In this document: in pieces, positions 8,156 to 16,839 of the stretch
How the letters are laid out: each line of letters opens with the position of its first letter
Numbering within the stretch: position 1 is the first letter of the stretch
Source of the DNA: Pseudothioclava nitratireducens
GTDB taxonomy: Bacteria; Pseudomonadota; Alphaproteobacteria; Rhodobacterales; Rhodobacteraceae
Assembly (NCBI RefSeq): GCF_029210495.1
Contig: NZ_JARGDK010000013.1
Span: forward strand, 20,223 to 84,222
Length of the DNA: 64,000 bases
Direction: 5' to 3'
Notes under the pieces: model-generated
The model's input: only the letters and a program-made list of their open reading frames with translations
What the model was told of the DNA's origin: nothing
The model's database searches: none
Made by a program: the position numbers and the translations under genes

Positions 8156-8571
8156 AGCTGGCCGTCATCCTTCTGCTGGGGCTGGCGGCTCTGGCTGTGG
8201 CGGGGAGTCTTTATGTCCGGCTCGCGCCGCTGCCGATGGCCGACCCTGGGGACCGCGCCCCGCGTTTTCCGCAGTTCGAGGGCGATCCGGGCGGTTTCGG
8301 GACCACGCTACGCACCGAAGACCCCGACGCCGCCGCACGGCTCGACGCGGTGATCCGCGCCACCCCACGCACTCGTCTGCTTGAGGGTTCACTGGCCGAG
8401 GGGCATCTGCGTTACGTCACGCGCTCGCTGATCTGGGGGTTTCCAGACATTACCGATGTCCTCTTGCGCCCCGGCGAGATCCATATCCACGGCCACCTTG
8501 TCTATGGCCGCTCGGACCTGGGCGTGAACCGCAGGCGCATCGAGGGCTGGCTGGCGGCGGTGGGGCTCTAG
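8152..8571 (+). CDS. DUF1499 family lipoprotein-like or membrane-anchored protein
   Basis: A 139-residue protein with an N-terminal hydrophobic segment (residues 3-20, LAVILLLGLAALAVAGSL), which is a signal anchor or uncleaved signal peptide. The rest faces the periplasm. The body has the DUF1499 pattern: an early RAPRFPQFEG, a central TPRTRLLEGSLAEGHLRYVTRSLIWGF (broken at 82-100) and FPDITDVLLRP, then RSDLGVNRRRIEGWL near the end. Function is unknown for the family. It is translationally coupled to agmatinase by an ATGA overlap, so the pair is an operon, but nothing else links it to polyamines. Confidence 0.78.
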   Translation: MKLAVILLLGLAALAVAGSLYVRLAPLPMADPGDRAPRFPQFEGDPGGFGTTLRTEDPDAAARLDAVIRATPRTRLLEGSLAEGHLRYVTRSLIWGFPDITDVLLRPGEIHIHGHLVYGRSDLGVNRRRIEGWLAAVGL

Positions 8572-8687
8572 CTCCGAGGCGGCCCGCTCTGTTGCGCCGA
8601 AAGCACGGGCGCGGGCGGGCTTGGGAGCCTGCCTTGTTGGCGGGGGAGCGGCATCTTATCTCGGCGCGGACAGCCCCGAGGTGCGCC

Positions 8688-9752
8688 ATGCAAACCGTCC
8701 TTCACTATTTTCGCTGGCCCTTCGGTCTGACACTGCTCGGGCTTGTGCTCGCCTTCTGGCTGGGCTGGGGTTATGCGGATACGCTCAACGGTGCGCTGTC
8801 CTTTCTCGCAATCGCGGCGGTGCTGGCGGTGCTCGAAATCTCGCTTTCCTTCGACAATGCCATCGTGAACGCCAACAAGCTGCGCGACATGACACCCGAA
8901 TGGCAACGCCGCTTCCTGACATGGGGGATCGTGATTGCGGTCTTCGGGATGCGGATCGTGTTTCCGCTCTTGATCGTGGTGGTGGCCGCCGATCTTGGCC
9001 CGATCGAGGCGCTGCGTCTCGCCGCGCTCCATCCTGCCGAATATGCCCGGATCATCGAGGGGGCGCATGTCTCGATTGCTGGGTTCGGGGGCGCCTTCCT
9101 GATGATGGTGGCGCTCAATTATTTCATCGACGACGCCAAGGATGTGGACTGGATCGCCGCCATCGAACGGAGGCTGCGCGCCTGTGCGTCGATCCGCGGG
9201 CTGGAGATCGGACTGGTGCTGTCCATCGCGCTGCTCTTTGCCACGATCCTGCCCGAGGCCGAGGCGCAGGCCTTTCTCTTTGCGGCCGTGGCGGGGCTCG
9301 TCACCTTTCTGGCCGTCGAGGTGCTGGGGCAGGTGCTTGACCGCGCCTCGATCTCGGCCGAGGCGGCGAAGGGCGGGATCGGTGCCTTCCTCTATCTTGA
9401 AGTGCTCGACGCTTCGTTCAGTTTCGACGGGGTAATCGGGGCTTTTGCGCTGACGCATAACCTGTTCCTGATCGCCATCGGCCTTGGCATCGGCGCGCTT
9501 TACGTGCGTTCGATGACGATCATGCTGGTCGAGCGCAACACGCTCGCGCATTTCCGCTATCTCGAACATGGCGCGTTCTGGTCGATCCTGATCCTGTCGA
9601 TGATCATGTTCGCGCAGACACTGGCCCATATCCCGGAACTCGTGACCGGGCTTCTGGGCGCGGGCTTCATCGGGTTCGCGCTGATGTCCTCGGTGCGGTT
9701 CAATCGTCTGGCGCAGGGGCTTGGGGCCGATGGCGCCGCCCATTTGCGGTGA
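8688..9752 (+). CDS. DUF475 / TerC-like integral membrane protein
   Basis: A 354-residue membrane protein with about nine hydrophobic segments. It contains two TerC-like acidic motifs: LEISLSFDNAIVNANKL near residue 50 and LEVLDASFSFDGVIGAFAL near residue 240, each with conserved Asp or Asn inside a membrane helix. TerC-type proteins have been linked to metal-ion (Mn2+) efflux. DUF475 members are usually near tellurite or stress genes, but their job is not settled. The start at 8688 was preferred because the first segment (WPFGLTLLGLVLAFWLGWGY) follows directly. The open frame begins 32 codons earlier with Arg-rich non-membrane sequence. It is separated from DUF1499 by 116 bp. Confidence 0.85.
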   Translation: MQTVLHYFRWPFGLTLLGLVLAFWLGWGYADTLNGALSFLAIAAVLAVLEISLSFDNAIVNANKLRDMTPEWQRRFLTWGIVIAVFGMRIVFPLLIVVVAADLGPIEALRLAALHPAEYARIIEGAHVSIAGFGGAFLMMVALNYFIDDAKDVDWIAAIERRLRACASIRGLEIGLVLSIALLFATILPEAEAQAFLFAAVAGLVTFLAVEVLGQVLDRASISAEAAKGGIGAFLYLEVLDASFSFDGVIGAFALTHNLFLIAIGLGIGALYVRSMTIMLVERNTLAHFRYLEHGAFWSILILSMIMFAQTLAHIPELVTGLLGAGFIGFALMSSVRFNRLAQGLGADGAAHLR

Positions 9753-9865
9753 ATGCGGATTCGGGGGTCGACACCCCGGCGCGGCCCGCTAGTCTTAACC
9801 CAAATGATACGGGTTGGGCGCAAGCTGCCGGTCAGGCAGGCGCTCGGCCTTTCGGGAGGGTAGCA

Positions 9866-11479
9866 ATGATTTATGCGCAGATGCGGTTCCTGCCGCTCGT
9901 GGTGACGGCGGTGCTGGCGGTTCTGTCGCTTGGGCTGATCGGGGTTTCGGGCTGGTTCGTGCTGCTGTTTCTGGTCTCGGCGGGGCTGTTCGCAGTCGGG
10001 ATCTATGACCTGATCCAGAAGCGCCATTCGGTGCTGCGCAACTACCCGATCATGGGGCATATGCGGTTCCTCTTCGAAGGGATCCGCCCCGAGATCCGCC
10101 AATACCTGATCGAAAGTGATCAGGACGAGGAACCCTTCTCGCGGGAAGAACGCTCGATCGTCTATCAGCGTGCCAAGAATGTCGAGGATGCGCGGCCCTT
10201 CGGCACCCGGCAGCGGGTTTACGATTCCGGCTATCAGTGGATCACCCATTCGGTGCAGCCCAAGCATATCGAGGACACGGATTTCCGCGTGATGATCGGT
10301 GGCCCCGATTGCACGCAACCCTATTCGGCCTCGCTTTACAATATCTCGGCAATGAGCTTCGGCTCCCTTTCGGCCAACGCGATCGAGGCGCTCAATCGCG
10401 GCGCGGCGATGGGGGGATTTGCGCATGATACGGGGGAGGGCGGGATCTCGCGCTACCATCGGGTCGGCGGGGGCGATCTCATCTATGAACTGGGGTCGGG
10501 CTATTTCGGCTGCCGCAACCACGATGGTAGCTTCAACCCCGACAAATTCGCGGCTCTTGCGCAGGAGCCGCAGGTCAAGATGATCGAAATCAAGCTCAGC
10601 CAGGGCGCGAAACCCGGCCATGGCGGGATGCTTCCGGCGGCCAAGATCACCCCGGAAATCGCCGAGGCGCGCGACGTGCCGATGGGTGTGGACTGCATTT
10701 CGCCCGCCTCGCATTCCGCGTTTTCGACACCTTTGGAGCTGTGCTATTTCATCAAGGAATTGCGTGACCTGTCGGGCGGCAAACCGGTCGGCTTCAAGCT
10801 CTGTATCGGCCACCGGCGTGAATTCATGTGCATCGTCAAGGCGATGCTGCAAACCGGGATCACGCCCGATTTCATTGTGGTGGACGGTAAAGAAGGCGGC
10901 ACCGGCGCCGCACCTCTGGAATTCTCGAACCATATCGGCATGCCGCTGGTCGAGGGGCTGACCTTCGCGCATAACACGCTGCGCGGGGCGGGTATCCGGG
11001 ACCGGATCAAACTGGGCGCGTCCGGTAAGCTGGTGACGGCCTTCGACATCGCACGCATCCTCGCACTCGGCGCGGACTGGGCGAATTCGGCGCGCGGCTT
11101 CATGTTTGCGATCGGCTGTATTCAGGGGCAGGCGTGCCACACCAACCGCTGCCCGGTGGGCGTTGCGACGCAAGACCCGATCCGCCAGCGCGCGCTGGTC
11201 GTGCCGAACAAATCGCGCCGAGTCTATAACTTCCATCGCAACACGATGAAGGCCCTTGGCGAGATGACGGGGGCCGCCGGGCTCGATCATCCCGGCAAGT
11301 TCCTGCCGCATCACCTCTTGGTGCGCGAAAAGGACCGCGACATGAAGGTCGGCTCCGAGGTTTATCCCTACCAGCCCGAGGGGTTCCTCTTGCGCGGCGA
11401 GGATGTGGGCTTTGGCTTCCTGTCACGGTGGAACCGCGCCCATCCCGAGAGTTTCGCACCCCCCGATGACGGGGTCTGA
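9866..11479 (+). CDS. FMN-binding glutamate synthase family protein, membrane-anchored
   Basis: A 537-residue protein. Two hydrophobic segments (about residues 7-45, LPLVVTAVLAVLSLGLIGV and WFVLLFLVSAGLFAVGIY) anchor a cytoplasmic domain related to the synthase (FMN/TIM-barrel) domain of GltB. Family motifs are MSFGSLSANAIEALNRGA, the Gly-rich DGKEGGTGAAPLEFSNHIG and the cysteine-containing QACHTNRCPVGVATQDP, which binds the 3Fe-4S cluster in true glutamate synthase. The glutaminase domain is missing, so it is a stand-alone GltB2-like oxidoreductase of unknown substrate. GGGAGGG precedes the ATG at 9866, and the upstream in-frame extension has no support. Confidence 0.9.
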   Translation: MIYAQMRFLPLVVTAVLAVLSLGLIGVSGWFVLLFLVSAGLFAVGIYDLIQKRHSVLRNYPIMGHMRFLFEGIRPEIRQYLIESDQDEEPFSREERSIVYQRAKNVEDARPFGTRQRVYDSGYQWITHSVQPKHIEDTDFRVMIGGPDCTQPYSASLYNISAMSFGSLSANAIEALNRGAAMGGFAHDTGEGGISRYHRVGGGDLIYELGSGYFGCRNHDGSFNPDKFAALAQEPQVKMIEIKLSQGAKPGHGGMLPAAKITPEIAEARDVPMGVDCISPASHSAFSTPLELCYFIKELRDLSGGKPVGFKLCIGHRREFMCIVKAMLQTGITPDFIVVDGKEGGTGAAPLEFSNHIGMPLVEGLTFAHNTLRGAGIRDRIKLGASGKLVTAFDIARILALGADWANSARGFMFAIGCIQGQACHTNRCPVGVATQDPIRQRALVVPNKSRRVYNFHRNTMKALGEMTGAAGLDHPGKFLPHHLLVREKDRDMKVGSEVYPYQPEGFLLRGEDVGFGFLSRWNRAHPESFAPPDDGV

Positions 11480-11482
11480 ACC

Positions 11483-11501
11483 GGGGGCGCCGCGCCCCCT
11501 T
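11483..11501 (+). terminator. Weak candidate terminator between the FMN protein and tex
   Basis: GGGGGCG (11483-11489) and CGCCCCC (11493-11499) form a tight 7-bp stem with a 3-nt loop, but only TT follows. It may be just a GC-rich palindrome. Confidence 0.3.
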
Positions 11502-11555
11502 GGCGGGGCCGCGCGGCGCGGCTAAAGAGGGTGTCCAACATTGCCGGAGGCCCCC

Positions 11556-13883
11556 TTGGACAGCACGCAACGCATTCTCTCGACCATCGCTCAGGATATC
11601 GGCGCGGGGGCGCATCAGGTCGCCGCTGCCGTGACGCTTCTCGATGAGGGCGCGACCGTTCCTTTCGTTGCGCGCTATCGCAAGGAAGCCACCGGCGGGC
11701 TTGATGATACGCAGTTGCGGCTCTTGGCGGATCGGCTTTCTTACCTGCGCGAGCTGGAGACGCGGCGCGCCTCGATCCTCGAGAGTATCCGCGGCCAAGA
11801 CAAGCTGACCGACGATCTGGCGGCGGCAATCCACAAGGCGGAGACCAAGGCCGAGCTTGAGGATATCTATCTTCCCTACAAGCCCAAGCGCCGCACCAAG
11901 GCGATGATCGCGCGCGAGAACGGGCTGGAGCCGCTGGTCGAGGCGATCCTCGCCGACCGTGCCGCCGACCCCGAGGCGCTGGCGGCAGGCTTTGTCACCG
12001 AAGCCGTGCCGAGCGTGAAGGAGGCGTTGACCGGCGCGCGCGACATCATCGCCGAGGGTCTGACCGAGAACGCGCAGCTTCTGGGCGATCTGCGCGGCTG
12101 GCTGCAAAAGGACGCGCTGGTGACCGCCAAGGTGATCGACGGGCAGCAAGAGAAGGGCGCGAAATTCTCGGATTATTTCGACCACCGCGAGGCTTGGGCG
12201 ACGGTCCCCTCGCACCGCGCGCTGGCGATGCTGCGCGGTTCGAATGAAGGGGTGCTGACGCTCGATATTGGCCCCGAGCCCGAGGCGGGCGCGGCGCGGG
12301 CCGAAGCCATGGTCGCCGCCACGCTTGATGCGGGCGGGCCGGGCAAGGGCAATGACTGGTTGCGCGGGGTCGCGGGCTGGACGTGGCGGGTGAAGCTGTC
12401 GCTTTCGATGATGCTTGATCTCTTGGGCGAGATGCGTGCGCGGGCGCAGGACGAAGCGATCCGCGTCTTCGCGCGCAACCTCAAGGACCTGCTGCTGGCC
12501 GCCCCGGCGGGCGCGCGCCCGACGCTCGGTCTCGATCCGGGCATCCGCACGGGCGTCAAGGCGGCGGTGGTTGATGCGACCGGCAAACTGGTGGCGACCG
12601 AGACGCTCTATCCGTTCCAGCCGAAGAACGATCTGCGCGGCGCGCAGGCGGCGATCCTTGGACTGGTGCAGCGGCATGGCGTCGAGCTGATCGCTATCGG
12701 CAACGGCACCGCCAGCCGCGAGACCGAGCGGCTGGTGGCCGAGACGCTGAAACTTCTGCCCGCTGGGGTGAAGGCCCCGACCAAAGTTGTCGTCTCCGAA
12801 GCGGGTGCGTCGGTCTATTCGGCCTCGGAACTGGCCGCGAAGGAGTTTCCGGGTCTCGACGTGTCGCTGCGCGGTGCCGTGTCCATCGCGCGACGCTTGC
12901 AGGACCCACTTGCCGAATTGGTCAAGATCGAGCCGAAATCCATCGGCGTTGGCCAGTATCAGCACGACGTGGATCAGCACCGTCTGAGCCGCACGCTGGA
13001 AGCGGTGGTCGAGGATGCGGTGAACGCGGTTGGCGTCGATCTGAACACGGCCTCCGCGCCGCTCTTGACCCATGTGTCGGGTCTGGGGGCGAGCCTTGCC
13101 GAAGCGATCGTCGCGCATCGTGATGCAAACGGGGCGTTCGGCTCGCGCAAGGACCTGCTGTCCGTGCCGCGTCTGGGGCCGCGCGCCTTTGAGCAGGCGG
13201 CGGGGTTCTTACGTATCCAAGGCGGCACCGAGCCGCTCGACGCCTCGGCGGTCCACCCGGAGGCCTATGACGTGGCACGCCGGATCGTTTCGGCCTGCGG
13301 GCGCGATATCCGGGCGCTGATGGGCGACAGCGCGGCGCTGAAAAAGCTGCGCGCCGAGGAGTTTGTGGATGACCGGTTTGGGTTGCCCACCGTGCGCGAT
13401 ATCCTGTCCGAGCTGGAAAAACCCGGCCGTGACCCGCGCCCGAGCTTCAAAACCGCGAGCTTCACCGACGGGGTTGAAGAAATCCGCGACCTGAAGCCGG
13501 GCATGGTGCTTGAGGGGACGGTGACCAACGTCGCGGCCTTTGGCGCCTTCGTCGATATCGGCGTGCATCAGGACGGGCTCGTCCATGTAAGCCAGCTTGC
13601 CGACCGTTTCGTCAAAGACCCGCATGAGGTGGTGAAGGCCGGCGATGTGGTCAAGGTGACCGTGACCGAGGTCGATATTCCGCGCAACCGGATCGGGCTG
13701 AGCATGCGCCGCGATGGCGGGGCGTCTGCGCGCGAGGATCGTGCGGCGCGCGGCGCTCCGGCTGGCCCCAAGGGCCCCGGCAAAGGTCCGCGCGGTCCCA
13801 AGGGGCCGATGAAGGCAGGGCCCAAGGAGAGCGGCACCGGGGCCTTTGGCGCGGCGCTGATGGATGCGATGAAGCGGCGTTAA
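11556..13883 (+). CDS. tex: Tex-like RNA-binding transcriptional accessory protein
   Basis: About 775 residues, the normal Tex length. The order is: Tex N-terminal helices (DSTQRILSTIAQDIG, then GATVPFVARYRKEATGGLDDTQLR), YqgF-like RNase H fold (about 325-450, LGLDPGIRTGVKAAVVD), helix-hairpin-helix repeats (LNTASAPLLTHVSGLGASLA), and an S1 RNA-binding domain (LEGTVTNVAAFGAFVDIGVHQ). The tail after residue ~725 is rich in Gly, Pro and Lys and probably disordered. Tex acts on transcription or RNA turnover. I favour the TTG start at 11556 (MDSTQ), seven bases after GGAGG, over the TTG at 11541 that lies before that site. It is convergent with the sulfotransferase gene and overlaps it by 4 bp. 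Confidence 0.95.
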   Translation: MDSTQRILSTIAQDIGAGAHQVAAAVTLLDEGATVPFVARYRKEATGGLDDTQLRLLADRLSYLRELETRRASILESIRGQDKLTDDLAAAIHKAETKAELEDIYLPYKPKRRTKAMIARENGLEPLVEAILADRAADPEALAAGFVTEAVPSVKEALTGARDIIAEGLTENAQLLGDLRGWLQKDALVTAKVIDGQQEKGAKFSDYFDHREAWATVPSHRALAMLRGSNEGVLTLDIGPEPEAGAARAEAMVAATLDAGGPGKGNDWLRGVAGWTWRVKLSLSMMLDLLGEMRARAQDEAIRVFARNLKDLLLAAPAGARPTLGLDPGIRTGVKAAVVDATGKLVATETLYPFQPKNDLRGAQAAILGLVQRHGVELIAIGNGTASRETERLVAETLKLLPAGVKAPTKVVVSEAGASVYSASELAAKEFPGLDVSLRGAVSIARRLQDPLAELVKIEPKSIGVGQYQHDVDQHRLSRTLEAVVEDAVNAVGVDLNTASAPLLTHVSGLGASLAEAIVAHRDANGAFGSRKDLLSVPRLGPRAFEQAAGFLRIQGGTEPLDASAVHPEAYDVARRIVSACGRDIRALMGDSAALKKLRAEEFVDDRFGLPTVRDILSELEKPGRDPRPSFKTASFTDGVEEIRDLKPGMVLEGTVTNVAAFGAFVDIGVHQDGLVHVSQLADRFVKDPHEVVKAGDVVKVTVTEVDIPRNRIGLSMRRDGGASAREDRAARGAPAGPKGPGKGPRGPKGPMKAGPKESGTGAFGAALMDAMKRR

Positions 13884-14716
13884 TCCGCCATTTGGTAGGA
13901 AAGCTCGGCCATCATCTTGCGGAACTCGGGGGAGAGCTGGGTCAGGGCCTCGGGTGAGAGGCTCTGGCGCCATTTCCCGATCGAATCCGGCGTGATCGGG
14001 CGCAGGACTTGCGCGTGATGGGCATGCACGCCCACATCGCCAAGCTTCTGCGGCATCTCGGTCAGGAAGCGCGGCTCAAACCGCAGGCCCGCCCAGTCGA
14101 AGATCCGCGCGAAACTCTCTTCGGGGTCCCGCACAAGGTCCTCATAGCGCATCGCCAGTGTGCGCGGACCCTTGGGCAGGTGCTTGAGGCAGGCCCGGTT
14201 CGCCACCACCCACCTCTCCGCCGAGCCGCTCAGGTCGCGCATATCCGCCTTGATCTGCGAGGCCACCGCGTCGCGCCCGTCGCGGATCAGATGCAGATAC
14301 CATGCCTGCGGATAGCGCCTGACGATGCCGCGCAGATGCATCGTGTTCCACGGCGTCTTGTCGCCCCAGCGCGCCGCCGGGTAGCCGTGCTCGCGCCCCA
14401 TGAAGGCATAGAGCGCGTCGAACAGCGCTGGCAGTGTCTGACGCGCCTTGGGCCATGTGATTGCATCATCGGCGAAGGGCGAAAAGCTTTCGATATCCAG
14501 ATCGGCGCGGTGTTTGTGGCGGTCGAAATAGGCGCAAAGCAGCCAGACTTTCTCGCGCCAACTCAGCCAGAACCAGCGCGGCCAGCGCTCGATGATCTCG
14601 CCGATCACATAGGTCTCGGGCGGGATGTAGATCTGCCCGGAGGCCATCAGAACCCGCCGGGTGAGCGTGTTCCCGGAGCGCGGCGCACCGACGATGAAGA
14701 GGGGGGGCATGCTCAT
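13880..14716 (-). CDS. PAPS-dependent sulfotransferase
   Basis: A 278-residue cytoplasmic or membrane-associated enzyme expected to move sulfate from PAPS to a sugar or other hydroxyl. The 5'-phosphosulfate loop is near the N-terminus (FIVGAPRSGNTLTRRVL, about residues 6-22) and the 3'-phosphate-binding block is LHLIRDGRDAVASQIKAD. WGDKTPWNTMHL is also typical of the family. The start at 14716 overlaps the stop of the upstream glycosyltransferase (ATGA) and follows AGGAG, so the two are translationally coupled. This suggests the sulfotransferase modifies the product of that glycosyltransferase, perhaps a surface polysaccharide. The acceptor is unknown. Confidence 0.88.
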   Translation of the reverse strand: MSMPPLFIVGAPRSGNTLTRRVLMASGQIYIPPETYVIGEIIERWPRWFWLSWREKVWLLCAYFDRHKHRADLDIESFSPFADDAITWPKARQTLPALFDALYAFMGREHGYPAARWGDKTPWNTMHLRGIVRRYPQAWYLHLIRDGRDAVASQIKADMRDLSGSAERWVVANRACLKHLPKGPRTLAMRYEDLVRDPEESFARIFDWAGLRFEPRFLTEMPQKLGDVGVHAHHAQVLRPITPDSIGKWRQSLSPEALTQLSPEFRKMMAELSYQMAD

Positions 14717-15885
14717 CTGTCGGCTCCTGTCTGCGGGGCCGTTGCGGCCGTGGACGCGCGGCGGCGGCGGTGAAAGCCCAGCCATTTGCGCGCAAGGATA
14801 TGGGGCGGCATCTCGCCTTGAGCGGGACGCCCGCGCGTCGCGGGCGTGGCCAGCAGGCGCTGATAGCGGGCCGCGATGTCTTGCGCCGAAAAACTCTGGC
14901 GGCACCAGTCACCGGCGTCTTTCGCGGGGGTGCGGTGCTGGTCGGGATGGGCGCGGATATGCGCGATAAGCGCGGGCACCTCGTCGGGGCGGCCATAAAG
15001 CGCATGCGGGCCAAAGGTCGGGCGCAGGCTCTGGTCAAGGATACAGCGGGTCTCCATCAGCATCGCCTCCGCCACGGTGCGCCCAAAGGCCTCGCGCCAG
15101 ATCGGGGCGTGAAAATAGGAAAACACGTCGAGACTATCGAGAAAGTCGCGTACCGGCTCGGCGTTGAAGGGCAGGATGTCCCAGGCGCTCGTATCGACGC
15201 CATGGCGCGCGAAGAATGCCGGGTCAGCGCCCAGCACCCGGACCCGCGTCTGCGCATCGGCGGGCAGGCTGGCCGCGATGTCGCGCCCGCGCGCGGGCCA
15301 TTTGTCGGGATGCGCGCGCCCGTGCCGCCCGATGGTCAGCACCGGCCCCGTCAGCCGTGGGCGGGTCGGGCGCCAGGTCGCAGTGTCGAAACTGTTGGGC
15401 CAGTCCTCGGGCGTGATCCTGATAAGCGGCGCGAAGCTCTCCAACTGCGCGCGCAGCAGCCCCGAGATCGGCACCCAGTCGGGGCGCAGCCCGAAATCGC
15501 GCCGGATCGCGCGGGTCACCTGAAGCGGATCGTAGCACAGCGCGCCATTGCCGAGGATCGGCGGGTGATGGGCGATCATGAAGGCGCGCTCCGCCGCGAT
15601 CCTCGGAGCATGGCCGGTTGCGCTCTGGAAAACCTGCGGGTTGTGAAACAGTGCGGCCTGCGCGCGGATCGGCGCGCCTGCCGAGACCCGCGTGACGCCC
15701 TCGAGATCGCACAGGGCCTCAAGCGCGGGATTGACGCCATCGCCGGGCTGAAAAAATCCCTCCGAGCGGTGCAGGCACAGCCCCACCCGCAGACCATACG
15801 CCGCCAGCGCCCGGATATCGGTCACAACAGCCGCCGCGGTGCCGCCCATGAAACGGGGATCGGTGATGATCACGAGATCGGTCAT
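14713..15885 (-). CDS. Glycosyltransferase, GT-B fold (family 1/4-like)
   Basis: About 390 residues. The N-terminal half begins MTDLVIITDPRFMGGTAAAVV, a Rossmann start with a Gly-rich loop. The C-terminal half has GPVLTIGRHGRAHPDKWPARGRDI (split at 245-268) and a donor-binding helix FSYFHAPIWREAFGRTVAEAMLME, in which EAFGRTVAEAM is the conserved GT1/GT4 signature with its Glu. The start is uncertain: ATG at 15966 or further upstream is open, but the fold clearly begins at 15885 and no candidate has a strong Shine-Dalgarno site. It is coupled to the downstream sulfotransferase. The sugar donor and acceptor are not predictable. Confidence 0.82.
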   Translation of the reverse strand: MTDLVIITDPRFMGGTAAAVVTDIRALAAYGLRVGLCLHRSEGFFQPGDGVNPALEALCDLEGVTRVSAGAPIRAQAALFHNPQVFQSATGHAPRIAAERAFMIAHHPPILGNGALCYDPLQVTRAIRRDFGLRPDWVPISGLLRAQLESFAPLIRITPEDWPNSFDTATWRPTRPRLTGPVLTIGRHGRAHPDKWPARGRDIAASLPADAQTRVRVLGADPAFFARHGVDTSAWDILPFNAEPVRDFLDSLDVFSYFHAPIWREAFGRTVAEAMLMETRCILDQSLRPTFGPHALYGRPDEVPALIAHIRAHPDQHRTPAKDAGDWCRQSFSAQDIAARYQRLLATPATRGRPAQGEMPPHILARKWLGFHRRRRASTAATAPQTGADR

Positions 15886-16169
15886 GCCGGGATGCGTCTG
15901 CGCTGCTCCTTGGTCGGGATCGGTCTGGGTCAGGGTGACGACAGGGGGATGAAAAAGAAAGCCCATGCCCGAAAACCGGGCGCCGGGCGCGGGGGTAACC
16001 CCTATGTCGCGCGCAAAACCGCCCAAACTGCCCAAATCATGAGCAAAAATGCGCGAAACGGGCCGCTCTGGGGGCAAATCCGCGCGGCGCAGGGCGGGCT
16101 GTCTTTTCCGCGTGACAGAATCGCCGCCAGACTTAGGCTTGAGAGATGACCCCGAAGGAGCTCCGCACC

Positions 16170-16835
16170 ATGCTGCATTTCGTCAAGCGTCTCGTGCCCG
16201 AGCCCGCGCTCGATGTGGCGCGATTGCTGGCCGGGCGCCCGCAAAGCCCGCAGGAGACCTATCTGCGACAGCAGCGCCGGGCGGGGACGTTCTCTTTCGT
16301 GCATATCAACAAATGCGGCGGCACCTCGGTCGAGCGCGCGCTCGGTCTGCCGAAGATTCACGACACGGCGCTGGAGCGGCGCGACAGGATCGGCGCGGAT
16401 CGCTGGGCGCAGATGTTCACCTTTGCCGTGGTGCGTCACCCCTATGACAAGGTGTGTTCGCATTACCGCTACCGGATCAAGACGAACCAGACCGGGCTGG
16501 GCGCGGCGCCGATCCCGCTCAACGACTGGGTGCTGCGCGCCTATGGTGAGAAAGACCCGGCCTACTACGACCAGCCGCTGATGTTTGCGCCCTGCATCCA
16601 CTGGATCACCGACGCGCGCGGCAAGATCATCGTGGATCATATCGCCAAACTCGAAGAGATCGACCAGGACTGGCCCTCGATTGCGGCCCGGATCGGGGTT
16701 GCGGCGGCGTTGCCCAAGGCCAATGCGACGAAACCGGCGGGGGCTTCGCGTGAACTGTTGTCAGAGGAGGCGCGGGCGCTGATCGACACTCTGTTCGATG
16801 AGGATTTCACCGAGTTCGGTTACAGCAAGGGCTAG
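16170..16835 (+). CDS. Sulfotransferase family 2 protein
   Basis: A 221-residue protein. FSFVHINKCGGTSVERAL (about residues 41-58) is the 5'-PSB loop of the Sulfotransfer_2 family, whose known members act on carbohydrates, and FAVVRHPYDKVCSHYRYR is the 3'-PB block with the conserved RxP. The start at 16170 (MLHFVKRLVP) has AAGGAG nine bases upstream. An alternative ATG at 16146 lies before that site. It is divergent from the other sulfotransferase and glycosyltransferase genes and convergent with the disrupted flippase gene, with 4 bp between the stops. Two sulfotransferases from different subfamilies here make sulfation of the local glycan plausible. Confidence 0.86.
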   Translation: MLHFVKRLVPEPALDVARLLAGRPQSPQETYLRQQRRAGTFSFVHINKCGGTSVERALGLPKIHDTALERRDRIGADRWAQMFTFAVVRHPYDKVCSHYRYRIKTNQTGLGAAPIPLNDWVLRAYGEKDPAYYDQPLMFAPCIHWITDARGKIIVDHIAKLEEIDQDWPSIAARIGVAAALPKANATKPAGASRELLSEEARALIDTLFDEDFTEFGYSKG

Positions 16836-16839
16836 GGCG

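Noticed and set aside
8572..8687. Possible manganese (yybP-ykoY) riboswitch before the DUF475/TerC-like gene
   Set aside because: TerC-type genes often have one, and hairpins exist here (GGCGGGCT...AGCCTGCC; CTCGG...CCGAG). The conserved GGGGAGUAG and matching loop sequences could not be found.
11100..13118. 672-codon minus-strand frame covering much of tex
   Set aside because: Shadow of the plus-strand Tex gene, whose S1, HhH and YqgF motifs are clear. The minus translation is low-complexity and basic.
14770..16149. 459-codon plus-strand frame opposite the GT-B glycosyltransferase
   Set aside because: Shadow frame. The minus strand has the EAFGRTVAEAM donor motif and overlaps the sulfotransferase gene in a coupled fashion.
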